This document shows, in pieces, positions 25,101-36,847 of a stretch of 64,000 nucleotides of DNA. How positions within the stretch are numbered: the stretch's first letter is position 1; every line of letters begins with the position of its first letter. The position numbers were made by a program, and so were the translations under genes. The notes beneath the pieces were generated by a model. It made no database searches. It saw nothing but the letters and a program-made list of their open reading frames with translations, and was not told the origin of the DNA. Source of the stretch: Utricularia gibba. Its lineage: Eukaryota; Streptophyta; Magnoliopsida; Lamiales; Lentibulariaceae. The stretch covers positions 2,294,001 through 2,358,000 of the forward strand of contig NEEC01000009.1 in assembly GCA_002189035.1 (NCBI GenBank), given 5' to 3'.

Positions 25101-27654
25101 TTAGACCATCTCAGGAGTGTAGTCCATCTTATTCTCCTGCTTCTCCGCTTGCACCACCAAGACTGAAGAGACGATCCCCTTCCCCGATGCGGCTAACAAG
25201 TCTCCGGCAGCGCCGAGTGAAGATTCCGTTTCTGATGTCCCTTTTCCCACAACTATCAAACTGTAAGCGCCGCTCTTCCCGACGCCCACAATTTCCTCTG
25301 AAACATCCGCCCCTGTTTTCTCCACAATCTCCCCTGTTTCTCCGCATCGCATTTCAAACTCCCTTATTGAATTCTCATCTTGCTCTTGGTTTGCGCTGTC
25401 GCTTGCTTTCTGTTTCAATCGGATGACGGTGACTTTTACGGCCGCCTTCTTTGCCATCCTTGTTGCAATTTCCAGGGCTTTCCGATCATCCGCCCCACCG
25501 GAGAACAGCACGCAGATGTTTTGGACATCTGTAGGTTCCTCGAGACTGCGACGATCGACGAGGACGCCGACGGCGGTTTTAGTCTCCTGCAAGACAAGTT
25601 GATTCACGTCTCCCCAGCCGTGTGCCACGATCTCCTCCTCTTCGCTCCTCCATTTCTTGTGGAAGGGGAGTAAGACCAAGGACACATTGTTCTCGTTCAC
25701 CACACGACAAATGTCCTCGTGCATTGTGGCTAATGGCGACACCGCCGTCACCAGCATCGTCCTCGCCCTCCCCACTTTGCCGTACACCTCGAACGCGGTG
25801 GCGACATTGCTGCGGGGATCGACAGAGCGCCCAGCCAATCGGCGTATCAGGGGGATTCCGTTTCTCCTCCATCGCTGGAATTTGATGATCGAGGACGAGA
25901 GATCAGTGAGCTGCGTCAAGTGCATTATGAAGAGATTCATTCGTGAGGATTTTTCTGTGGGACGAGTCAGCTCGATGAGATTGATCATTGCCGGCACGTC
26001 TTCCGGTCCGTGAACGCAGGCGAGAACCGCCTGTTTGTCTGTTTTTGTCGACGGCAGCGACGGTTTCGCGTCTAGGTCGTCGGCAGGGGAAGGCCTGTAG
26101 ATCGCCATCACTGTGGGCGTTGTGAGGAATGTGGTGAAGATCGCCATGATCACGAGTATAGTGAAGGCTTCATCTCCGATGACCTGGTCATAGAATATTC
26201 CGTTAACATCCCTTCCGATAGGTTTAAAATTGGAATACCAAAAGACTAACCTGCGCCTCTCTGCCGATGTTGAGAACAATCAGCTCAACCAATCCTTTGG
26301 TATTCATCAAGAAACCGAGCGTCAGCGATTCCCTCGCCGGAATCCTGCAAAGCATCGAGACGGCAAAGGTTCCCAGTATTTTACCGGTGCACGCCGCCGC
26401 GATCGCGAGCACCAGAAGCTCGACATCTTGGCTGCTGCTGATCCTCGACACATCGGTTTTCAGTCCACTGGAAGCGAAGTACAATGGGAGTAGAAGGCCG
26501 GAGACGAAGTCTTCGATCTTCTCCGTTAGTTTGGTAGCAAAGTCGCCGTCTTTCGGGATCGTTAGCCCGAAAACAAAAGCACCGAAGATGGAGTGGATTC
26601 CGATCATATCCGTCATGAATCCGGACGCTAGAACTCCGGCTAGAGTCAAGCAGATGTAGGCCTCCTCTGCAACCGTGTACTCCGATGAGCACTTCCGGCC
26701 CACCCACCTCATTGCCGGCTTGACTGCCACCATCATGAAAACCACGAACCCGACGCCGGAGAGGAGGATCCACGCCGGAGTTGCCGGACTTTTCTTTGGG
26801 CCATCACCACCGTCCCCTACAAAGTAAACAAATAAAATATAAAATAATGAAACTATTTTATTATGTTTAAAGAAGCTGTTTGACTTCGCGCATGTAGCAA
26901 TTAAAACAGGGGAGAAAGTATTCACCAGCAAGAGCCACGACGACGGCCAGGAAAACCCAAGCAGCGACGTCGTTTAGGGCGGCTGCGGCCATAGCGGTTT
27001 CTCCGATGCGGGTCGTGAGGAGCTTGAGCTCGGCGAGGATGCGAGCCAGAACAGGAAAGGCGGTGATCGAAATCGCCACTCCCATGAAGATCGTGTAATT
27101 CGCATAGCTAGCCGATGTGCCGCTATCCACCGTTTTATGCAGTACGGCAGCCAGAGCAGCCCCACACCCAAAGGTAGTCGCGATTCCCGTGACCCCAATG
27201 GCGGCGGCGCGACGGCCACTCCGCCGTATCGATGTCAAATCGAGCTCGATTCCGACGAGAAAGAGGAAGAACACCAGCCCCAGATTGGCCACCGATCCAA
27301 GAATGGGACTACTCCAACTCGGAAAAATCACCTTCATGTACTCCTGGTTACGTCCCAAAGCCGACGGTCCGAGCAAAACCCCACCCTAGAAATCCAACAA
27401 AAAAAATGAATCTACATGATCCCCGAAACGTGTTAAAGAAAGGAGTTAAACTGAGATTCGAGTTGCAAACGTACCAGTATTTCTGCAACGACCCTGGGCT
27501 GACGAAGGGGCTTGAAGATGAAGGCCAAGGTTCTAGTAACAGCAAGAATGAGAATGGTTTGGATGATGAGCAAAGGAAATGCACAATGCAAAGGGTTATC
27601 CCCAAGCCAAACTCCACTAGAGGAGATTTCAATGGAGGTTATGTTCACAGCCAT
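25101..27654 (-). CDS. Cation/H+ antiporter of the CHX (CPA2) family
   Basis: CHX proteins exchange K+ and H+ across endomembranes or the plasma membrane and affect pH and pollen or guard-cell function. Exons on the minus strand: 27475-27654, 26926-27385, 26251-26816, 25101-26183; together 763 codons (762 residues), intact. The Na/H-exchanger domain (about residues 30-420) has [59 protein letters not shown] with LNDVAAW, and MNTKGLVELIVLNIG. About 12 hydrophobic segments are visible. A hydrophilic C-terminal half of about 330 residues contains two USP-like stretches (QAVLACVHGPEDV; NICVLFSGGADDRKALEIA). It is closest to the CHX16-20 group by these motifs. A TATA box lies at 27762-27769. Confidence 0.93.
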
Positions 27655-27761
27655 CTGATCCTTTTTTCCTTTTCTTTTGAAGAGTAAGAATCAGATGATT
27701 CCTCACTGTGTAGCTGTTGCTCTGGTTGCTGTGCTTGGATCAGGAAGGGAACAAGATGCAT

Positions 27762-27769
27762 TATTTATA
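27762..27769 (-). promoter_or_regulatory. TATA box of the CHX gene
   Basis: TATAAATA on the minus strand, about 108 bases before the start codon at 27654, giving a 5' UTR of roughly 75 bases. Confidence 0.55.
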
Positions 27770-30403
27770 GGGTTTCAATCCACCCCTTCAGCATATGCTC
27801 TTCATTTAATCCAAATCTCCCAAATGGGCAATATGCTCCTGATTCTTTTCCCATATTACAATAATGAAACAGTAGGTCAAAAGTTCACATAAATCCCTAC
27901 ACAGCTTAGGGACGATACAGTACTGTCCGCCCTAATTCCGAACAGCCATCTACCCGAAACCAGTGCCAGTGGTAGCCCAAACTTCCGATCTTGTTCATGG
28001 TTGGGTTCGATAAATCTGAGTTATGTGCATTGGGGATCATCTTCAATAGGGTTTCGATGAATTGCTGAGTGGCATCATCTTCGGGTGCCCATTTCGATTA
28101 TCGGGTTCCTCGATTGGAAAGATTGAAGCAGGAAGAAGCAGTGAACAGTGAGGAAATGGGGGCCATTTAGTTATCCAAAGAATTCATCTTTTTTGCCTTG
28201 AAAATGTGCTATGACTTTGGAGACCGATTGAATGTTAGAAAACGACGGTTACAATCTCATCCAAGTAGTATCATCCTAGTGGCTTGAAAAACCAGGCTAA
28301 CTATCAAACTAGCCTCAAAAGTCAACCAACTCCCACCATCATTGTAATAACACACCAAAGGGAAAAAAAAATCCCCCTTTATTCAATTGTAGGCCTCTAG
28401 TTCCTTTTAATTTTGCCCTAATTTTAGACATTAGATACAAGCACCCAAGAAAGTTCACAAAACACCAATGACGCAAAAAACACGAAAGAAAATACAACAA
28501 AATACGTTGAAATGTTGCACAAGATACTCCATGACTGCTCAAAGTTAATGAAATAAGTGGGTATGAATCCAATCTTACCAAATTCGAGTTCAACAATACT
28601 ATACTTAATTAAGAAACTCGTATATTTGCATGTAAAAATACGTATTTTACGAAATATCGAACCAAATAACTCGATTCGGATCCAAATGTTTGTTGTAAAT
28701 ATGGTTCATACTAACAAGTGAAGTTGTTTGGTAGTCCTATTTGTTGGTGGCTCCAAGGTCAAAGCTTGTTTTTTTCCCATCAAGTTGCCCATGAGATGCA
28801 ATGGATATGATCCCTGGAATTAATCAATTCTACACCAACATGTACATAGATGTAGCTCTAGAAACACTTCTTTGCATAACATTTTCATATTATACCAAGG
28901 ATTCGTTTTATAGACGGACTTAATTGCGACAATTATTGAATTACACACAAGTCCAAGCCCTACCATACCCTCTCCCCAAAAATTATTCATTATTGAAAAT
29001 ATAATTTATTAAGTATAAATTATCAAGATATTTGATAATTTAAATTGGGATAAATGTATAACTAATTTTTTTAATCAAAATTAAAAATATATTATTTTTT
29101 ATCTTTAAAAAAAAGGCATGTGATCCGGGGATTAGATTAATTGCGGGAGACAAAGGAGCAGGTAGGTGAAACGAAGTCAATTAAGATGATTAATTAAGCG
29201 GTAATTAGTAATCATAATCCCAACACAATCATGATCAATGCATTTTTCAACCAACTTGCTACAAGCATCACTTTCTTCCTCCCTTCTGGCTTTAATGCTT
29301 CTTCAAGTGGGGGTGATTGCCCCCTTTTTTTCATTAGCAAAAATATCTGCATTAGTATCATATTTGTTTAAAAATCTCGATCATAAAGGGAATTATCATA
29401 AACTTTATAATTACTATAACTTGCATCAAATACAATCGTGTGATGCATATTCATGGGTACCAAGAATCATGGATCGTTGGTGGTACGAATACGCATGAGG
29501 TTTCGGAATCAAAACCGTACGGTTTCGGATCGATTTTAATCGTGGAATGGATGGATTATGTGTGTAGTATGGTGTTTTTCTATTGTATTCGAATTCTTCT
29601 GATGATTTAGATTTGAAGGAGCATGACCACATGAGATAGAGTATAGTTTCAGCACAATCTTAGGATGTTGAGTTTGAAAAAATCAATATTTATTAGTGTT
29701 ATGTGTAATTATATTAATATTAAATAATAAATATATAATATTAATAAAGTCACGAACCAGGGGATTATAATAATATTGGGTCAAAAATTGATCTGACGAG
29801 GGAGGTTACGGGTTGGGCCGGCCCATATTCACCACCTCATGTGAATGACGATTTTGAAAAAATGAAGTGATTTTCTATCTTTTGTTTTGGAAAAAAAATT
29901 ATAATTTGTGATTCACGGGGCTCTTAGGGAGAAGTTGTACTTGAATAAATTCGGGAACTCCGGACGAGGAATTGAGGCGGCTCGGTGCGGGTGGAGTGAT
30001 CGCAGCATTCTGAAGATTCGAAAGTGCATGGTTTCGGTTGTGTTTCAATGGCAGATTCAAGATCAGAGAATTCTCCTGAGCGGGGGATAAAGAACTCACG
30101 TACGTATGCGAAGGATTTATGATGCTGCTTTTGCTTGTTTATAGTTGTCTTGAACCTCGGCATTAGAATATCGGTGATGAATCATTTAGTTTTATGAATC
30201 GCTCGCGGTGGGTTCGATCTGAGCCGAAATGCTTGGTATGTGGTTTTGGAAAGAGAATTGGCAGAGTTGTGTGATCTTCATACGAATGAAACGTGATGAC
30301 ATATGGAAGAAGTTCAGAGTTCATGAGTGTTTGATTGTCTAGATTTATACAAGAGAGTTCTTCTTCATATATGATTGTATTTTTAGGTCCGGGTGTGTGA
30401 ACA
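27770..30403. other. AT-rich intergenic sequence and promoter of the SEC22 fragment
   Basis: No supported coding region between the CHX promoter and the SEC22 fragment. The middle (about 28950-29100) is very AT-rich. Near the right end lie a site II palindrome (29814-29825) and a TTTTTAG acceptor at 30386, 17 bases before the fragment's start codon, suggesting a 5'-UTR intron. Confidence 0.5.
29814..29825. promoter_or_regulatory. Palindromic double site II element
   Basis: TGGGCCGGCCCA is a perfect 12-base palindrome made of two TGGGCC elements. It lies about 590 bases before the start codon of the SEC22 fragment, a normal place for a promoter if a 5'-UTR intron is present. Confidence 0.5.
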
Positions 30404-30650
30404 ATGGTGAAGCTTACTATGATTGCGAGCATTACGGATGCCCTAGCGCTAGTCGAGGGACTGTCTGATGGCCGTGATGTTCCTGATGCTGAATTTTATA
30501 AGCATCAAGCTAAGTCTTTGTTTAAGAGGCTGTCTGTGGGGCAGAATGAGCCATCAAGAATGTCGATCGAAACAGGACCTTGCATGTTTCAGTATTCTAA
30601 GGTACAGTAGATGGGTTTATTACATTGTGGATCACTCATATTATAAATGA
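30404..30650 (+). pseudogene. Decayed 5' fragment of a SEC22-like R-SNARE gene
   Basis: SEC22 is an R-SNARE of ER-Golgi traffic with an N-terminal longin domain. The start MVKLTMIASITDALALVEGL, then DGRDVPDAEFYKHQAKSLFK and SRMSIETGPCMFQY, match the first 60 or so residues of plant SEC22. After that the frame is broken: the frame used so far stops at 30610, while the matching continuation (RWVYYIVDHSYYK, against the family's RVCYLTLCDRSYPK) is in another frame with further small losses and stops at 30650. The rest of the longin domain, the SNARE helix and the anchor were not found downstream. A truncated short peptide could still be made. Confidence 0.75.
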
Positions 30651-30815
30651 CGTTTATTACATTCCTTCCGATCCCCATCTTTGGCAGTTTGTATCATGAA
30701 TATTGAAGTGGATGAGAAGAACACTTAAGGAGCAAGGAAGCGGCAGCAGGCCTTGGAAGCCTTGGGAAAAGCTCAGACAGAGTGGGAACATATCAGTATC
30801 TCATTTGTGCATGTC

Positions 30816-30823
30816 TATAAATA
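30816..30823 (+). promoter_or_regulatory. TATA box of the Dof gene
   Basis: TATAAATA on the plus strand, about 150 bases before the Dof start codon at 30970. Confidence 0.55.
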
Positions 30824-30969
30824 CAGAAAGCATAAAGCAGTCTCCCTTGCTTTATCTCTCTGGTTCCATATTCCCATCTCCACTTTTCTCTGCCCCTTCG
30901 ATTCTCCACTACAATCTCAAAGAACCATATGATCTTTTACAAAGCACAGAATTTCTTTGGATCCAAGCC

Positions 30970-32081
30970 ATGATTTTTTCTTCTCTGCCTGCTTATCTTG
31001 ATACTACATCAAATTGGAACCAGGTTAGGGTTTCTGCTTTTGCTTTCCTTTTTTTTTTGTGTGTGTGATCTTCCATGGCTAAAGCAGGACTTTCAAAAAG
31101 ATAAAGAAGATATTCCTTCTTTCTCTTTATCTTTTATCTGTTGTTGTTTTGATTTCTTGAGCTTCAGAGTCACCAGGTTATTGGAAGTAGCAGTGGAAAC
31201 AGCAGTTTGATCCCTTCTCTGCAAGCTTCCCAGCCACATGGCGGTGGTGGCGCGGCGGTTGTCCGGTCGGGATCTATGGTGGAGCGTGCCCGTCTCGCTA
31301 ATATTCCGATGCCCGAATCGGCTCTCCGGTGCCCTCGGTGCGACTCCACCAACACCAAGTTTTGCTACTTCAATAATTACAGCCTTTCTCAGCCTCGCCA
31401 CTTCTGCAAGTCTTGCCGAAGGTATTGTTGGAATATTTTCCAGGGAGTGTTCCAATAAAATAATCATAGTGTTCAAACAGGTATTGGACCAAGGGCGGCG
31501 CGTTGAGGAACGTGCCGGTAGGAGGCGGTTGTCGAAGAAACAAAAGAAGCAAGACAAACGCCTCCAGGGCTCAGACAAGAAGTGAACGCCCAAACACAGC
31601 CACCGCTTCCGGATCTCTTCCTGCTAACACCACCGGCGGTGGCGGCAACGGTGGCTTGACACCCCAACTGCCCCCTCTACGCTTTATCCCGCAACTATCG
31701 GAAAACTTCAACACCGCTCACGAAATGGTGGGAAGCGATCTGCTCAACGGTGGCTCACTGGCGCCACTCTTCTCATGCAGCGACGGTAGCCTCGAGCAGT
31801 GGCGGTTTCACCAAGCGCCGCAGCTCAGCTTCATGGATCCATCGCCGGAGTTCCAGCACGGCGAGCCGCCGTTTATCGTGGCCGATATGCTGCAGCCTAC
31901 CAAGCACTCCGAGCGATTCTTCCCTCAAGGCGAATCAGTGAAAACGGAAGAAAACCCTCAAGTGAATCCACCAAGGCAAGCGATGGGAGCAAAGCTACAT
32001 GGAAATGATCATGATTGGAGCAACGCACCCTCTTCATGGACTGAGTTTTGCTCACCCTCTACCACCACCAACCGCATGTAG
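30970..32081 (+). CDS. Dof zinc-finger transcription factor with a 59-bp intron inside the finger
   Basis: Dof factors bind AAAG sites through a single C2C2 zinc finger. Exons 30970-31023, 31168-31421 and 31481-32081 sum to 303 codons (302 residues). The N-terminus [16 protein letters not shown] and the pre-finger [12 protein letters not shown] resemble the OBP3/DOF5.1/DOF2.4 group. The finger has [28 protein letters not shown], then [19 protein letters not shown]; the four zinc cysteines are present. The codon for the second Arg of CRR is split by a 59-base GT-AG interval containing an in-frame stop. Dof introns usually lie before the finger. The C-terminal half is Gly/Ser/Pro-rich and ends [15 protein letters not shown]. 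Without removal of the 59 bases the protein would end inside the finger. Confidence 0.9.
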
Positions 32082-33112
32082 AAAAACCCTAATCATCTTT
32101 AGTCTGGAGACGTGAGAGTGTTCGGAGTTCAATTCTTGCGAGTGTCGTGTGTTTAGGGTTAGTTGGTATGACCGAAAAAACCCTAGTTGCCACTTCATCG
32201 TGTTGCTCTTGTTCTGAAAGTTGAGCTAGGGATGGCTTCTGGGGTGTAATTCCTTTCCATAATGGACGTCAATGGCGTTGCCTGTAGAAGCTCTTGAAAG
32301 TGCTTGTAACCTGCACATGCCATCGCCATTGATCGATCTTGGACATGGGTCTTGTGAAAGTGTTGGGATTCTCTAAGCAAATCGCGTTTGGGGCACTAAA
32401 CAGTTAGAAAGATGAATGGTGCTGTCTCACCCCTTTTTCAAACCCTACTGCAGTGGATCATTACACTTCTATTCCATCGCTAAGGACGCGGGTAACCTTT
32501 GAAAAAAGCAGTGGAGTAATTGGTCCTCTGTTGAGAATCAGGGCGCCTTCTAAAATAAAGCAGCCCATCAGAAAAAGGCACCCACCCATCCAGATCTATC
32601 TCAGTTTACCTTTACTCATATAAACTAGGGTTTCTTTCCTTGGTGTAATCAGGGGAGGAGGATACCGCATCGCTGAATGAGTGAGTAAATGGCCCTAATC
32701 ATTATCATGGAGATTTTCCTGTGAGTTTGCTGGACCCTCCAGGCTTCAGACACCCAATGGAAAAACATGGCGTCCACAGCTTTAAAGGACCACATGCCTA
32801 CCCCACCACAGTATCATTTCCCAATGAATAAAAGCAGTTTCGCTTGTCTGGAATGAAACACCAAATATCATTTCCATATTCAATTTTTCAGGATCCGTAC
32901 GGAAAATTTTTTGGTATAAGATCCACATCCAAACTTTCAAACAATTTCATGTTCAATATTAAATAAATGCCCAAAGCTCAAAAACTCCTTTTTTTTTGTT
33001 TTTGCTTTTTCTTTTTCTTTAGGGTTTGGGATAGACGCACAAGCAATGTTGAGTGTCAGAGATGTGTAGGCATGCATACATGTAACATGCATCTGGTTTG
33101 GGTCCAAAATGA
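32082..33112. other. Intergenic, between converging Dof and WD40 genes
   Basis: 3' flanks of both genes. Nothing coding is supported; a T-rich run lies near 32990-33020. Confidence 0.5.
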
Positions 33113-36100
33113 CTAGAAGAGAGAAGACTGACGGCCAACTTTGAGGGGAAGCCCGAAGTTCTGGTAAACTCTGATATCACCCTCTAACGTCGCTGTAACT
33201 ATGACCTGTCCCCATGCTGTGGCTTGCACGGTTTGAGTTCCACCGCCATTGTCGAACAAGGACCAGGAGGATGACCAAGACGATGACGGGGAAGCGGCGG
33301 AATTCGAAATCGAAGCCGGGTCGTTGTAATTGAAGGACCCAGAAGATGAACCGAACGAATCGCTCGCCCCGATTCCGGGATCAGTTTTTGCACCATCTTC
33401 GTCGCTGCAGGTGATTGAGCTCTCCGGTAATTGGGTCTGGTTCTGGTTTTTTTTGGGTAGAGGGGGCAAGCTTCTTCTGCCGCTTGTGCCGATTGCGGCT
33501 TCCTGCCTCGGGGATTGGGTCTGCGGTGGGGGGACTGAGCGTTTTGAGTGTCTCTTGGAGTGTATTTCAACTACTGGCGGCTCGTTTCTGGTGCTTCCAG
33601 GCCAGGGGATTGCAATGGATACATCTTTGCACTGGAAATTCTCGTGGGCTTGAACAGTGATTCTGCTTTTCCTTCGTCCAACACTTGGATTTTTGGATTC
33701 CTCCACTTTCCATATGTAGACGTGCGAATCTTCACTTGCACTGATTACATGTTTACCATCTGGAGTAAAAGAAGCCGATATCTGGCTACTTGTGTTGCGG
33801 TACCCTGTTTTTGGAACATATGCATTTGGTGTTAGGGATCACGGGGGTTACAGAACGTTAGAGAACTGAAGTGTATGATGATGTGCACCTCTGTATTTTT
33901 GGATGAGCTCTGTCTCGTTGTATAGGCGGATTCGAGAATCGTTGGAGGTAATAAGAACTTCAGATGGGCTCCATGGAGCAAACTGCTGGATGTAAGCTTT
34001 TAGGAATCTGGAAAACTTTGGCATCCCTGAAAGTCATGAGAAGGAATACCTGAAAGCCAGTAACCTTCTTGGGTTGAGGCTGAGATTGGAATCCTGGAAG
34101 CTTTTTGGATTGTGATCTCCTGATGTGAATATCTTCCGTGTGCTCCAACTTGTTGTCTGTTCGTGCAAGCACTAAGATCACGATTTGCTACATTGCACAC
34201 AGAGGATGAAAAGATATTCACGAAGTCGGTATGTTGGTAGCATTTCGCACCTTCGATGCTGTAGAGTCGACAGACCCCTGGTGAGAACCGATGATAGCAC
34301 CCTTCAAGGTGAAAGAAATAAGATGAGTATTAGTACATGACCTTTTCTTGTTTGCAGCAATACATGTTCTCTGACTACCTGGCCATCTGGAGTGTAGCTT
34401 GCTGCAGTAACCATTTCATGGAGATCTATCCATTCAACGACATGGCGGCCAGGTATGCTCCAGATACGAACTTTTGAATCTAAAGAACCGCTCAAAAAGT
34501 AATCCTCGTCCACTGGACTGAACTGTATGCAAGTTACTGCCATATCATGGGAATGGTTAGCTGCACTTGCCCACAAAATGCTGTGACATGTATGGAAAGG
34601 TGAAGTTAACTGCTATATCACCGTAGCTATTGTGTGCAAACATCTTCAAGCAGCTCTTTGTTTCCACGTCCCACAACCTGACAGTGTTGTCCATTGAAGA
34701 CGAGAGCAGTAGCTGTACACAAGAGCAATCTTACCGTTTGATGCTTAGTCTGAATGCTTCATAGAAATGCTACTGTTCACGTTTTCAGCTGACCTGAGAT
34801 TTTGACCAGCACAGATCCAGGATTTCATCTTGGTGACCTTTTAAGGTGCAGTATGGTTTTTCTGAGAGAGCAAATACTGTCTCTGGAACGTTTACATAAC
34901 TCGGGATCGAGTTTTCCTTTTTCTTACTGTTTTTTCTCCCTTTCTTCTTTTCAGGTGGTGCCGAAGTGATTTCAGCAAGAAGTGGACGATCAGAAGCAAG
35001 TCCGGACATGGAATGCACAGGGGTACCGGCAGCAGAACTGGCATCATCCCTTGTAGCCATAACATCACACTCCTGGACTTCCCACACATGGATCACCGTG
35101 TCTTCACCTGCGCTTGCTAGTGACCGTCCATCTGTACTGAATCTAACTGCCCAAATCGATCCATCGTGAGCCTGAATTTCTTGAGACATGTACAATGCTG
35201 TGAATTCCTTATAAGATTTGCCATGTTGGTGTGCTCGTATCCAGGGTGATGGTGATGACTTGTGCCTCTGCTCTTCTTGTGGGGCGCTGTGCTCTTGCTC
35301 CTTGTTTAATCCACTCACTGACGTTGCTACTTCCTTGATATTCTTCAGGATTGCAGCCCCTCTTCTTTTACTGTTTCTGAAACTCTTTGAGAAATTCGGG
35401 AACTTTTTGCTGTCACAGTTGGAATCCATGGCTCCCCTGTCCTGCCGGCACATCAACTCCTTTACTGCCGGCGAATACCCGACGGACTTCTCGAACTCCT
35501 CCACAGTAAGTTGCTTCCCTGTCTGAACATCATTAAGCTTCTTCCACAACCCCTGTTCATTATACTCTTTAACTACAAAGTCTTTTCCTGTGTCAAGATT
35601 CTTTATCAAGAATAACGAAGCAAATCTTGCATCTGTGGCCAGAGCTTGCAACATGTTATTCGGATATGATCTTGTTTTTGAGGCATCACAGTCCGCGTAT
35701 CGAAGCACCCCGAAAGTCGGAAGCACCAACCCTGATGACGTCCTGGTAAGCCTATGCTTCGGCTCCTGGCCTATCAACTCCTCTTCCCTTTGCTTGGTTT
35801 TCACAGAAAAGACGTAAATGTCTCCCTCTGATCTTGATCTCACCAGCACGATCGCTGTCCTTTGCGAAGACGAAAGCGGAGAAGGAGTCGATGGTCCGTC
35901 TCTTGTCATCCCATCCGTTTTAGTGTGTACGCCTGGAGAGGGCGAAGAGAACGAAGAAGAAGCAACCTCTGCCTTCTGCTTGGGACTAGAAGCAGAAGCA
36001 GAGGCTGAGACAGTAGCCTTTTCTTCTTGAGGGGTAACAGCAACATTGCTGCCGGTACGAGGCTTTGCGACCGGTCCAACGATCTTCGAACTGACGAGCC

Positions 36101-36466
36101 TTAACATGTCCTTACTGCTGGCTAATCCATGCCCTGCAGGAGACGTTTCCGACGCTCCCTGACGTCCCCGGGCTCCTGCATCCACATGTCGTAGCCGGTT
36201 CCGCCGGAAACGGAGGAAGGCTTGTTGGCGCGAATGCTCTTGATGGTGGCGGAGGAGATTGTGGAGGCGAACGACATGCGACTGTCCTGGAAACCTTCAT
36301 CTTCTTCGTCGGATCCGGAAGACCCTAATTCGAGAGGATCGAAGGACGATATTCTTCCCTGGGAGTCGAAGAACCGGTCGTCGTCGTCTTCGTCGTCGCC
36401 GCCTAGGCCATCCCATGTCATCGTCAACGTCCTCCGACTCATCGCGCCGGATTTCATGATGCACAA
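33113..36466 (-). CDS. WD40-repeat protein (WDR44-like), two apparent 1-base deletions
   Basis: A plant WD40 protein of the WDR44-like group; the animal relative binds Rab11, while the plant role is unknown to me. Exons on the minus strand: 34794-36466, 34622-34712, 34379-34536, 34251-34301, 34050-34156, 33889-33982 (or -33985) and 33113-33804. An acidic N-terminus (GGDDEDDDDRFFD) is followed by ERRKRLLQGM, a Ser/Pro-rich region, then WD repeats: IQAHDGSIWAVRFSTDGRSLASAGED, LKGHQDEILDLCWS, LLSSSMDNTVRLWDVE, TCIQFSPVDEDYFLSGSLD, and HVISASEDSHVYIW. Two breaks occur: after LLQGM (one G missing at 36127-36128) and inside GAIIGSHQG/VCRLYSIE (G run at 34275-34278). With both restored the exons give about 955 residues. 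Start chosen as the first ATG; MSRRTL, eight codons in, is possible. Confidence 0.88.
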
Positions 36467-36847
36467 AGTGTAACAAGGAGAGACGGCGAGGAAGGATTTT
36501 GGTGAAAAAGGACGGGGGAGGAAGGGAGGAAAACCAGGGACGTGAAATGCGAAACAGCAGTTCGTTTTGGAAGAAAAGGAGGGAGGGCGGGCATCTCAAA
36601 GCAGTTATGCAGTTATTTTTGCTTTTTTTTGAAGAAAAAAATTAACATATACTAATTTCTTTTAAATACTTCGCTAATGACTATCAGCATGATTCAAACT
36701 GTAATAATTAAAATAAATTGAAGTGTAATTTTAATATTTTAAGAAGGCAAAAAAAGGAGCTAAATTTCTCTTCAACTGACTGACCACGTGGAAGCTTGGC
36801 GGCGTTGAAATCAAAGCTCCTTCGATCCGCTAGTTCCAATTCAAGTG
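36467..36847. other. Promoter of the WD40 gene / 3' flank of the SMR gene
   Basis: AT-rich from about 36610 to 36770; no coding sequence is supported. Confidence 0.45.
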
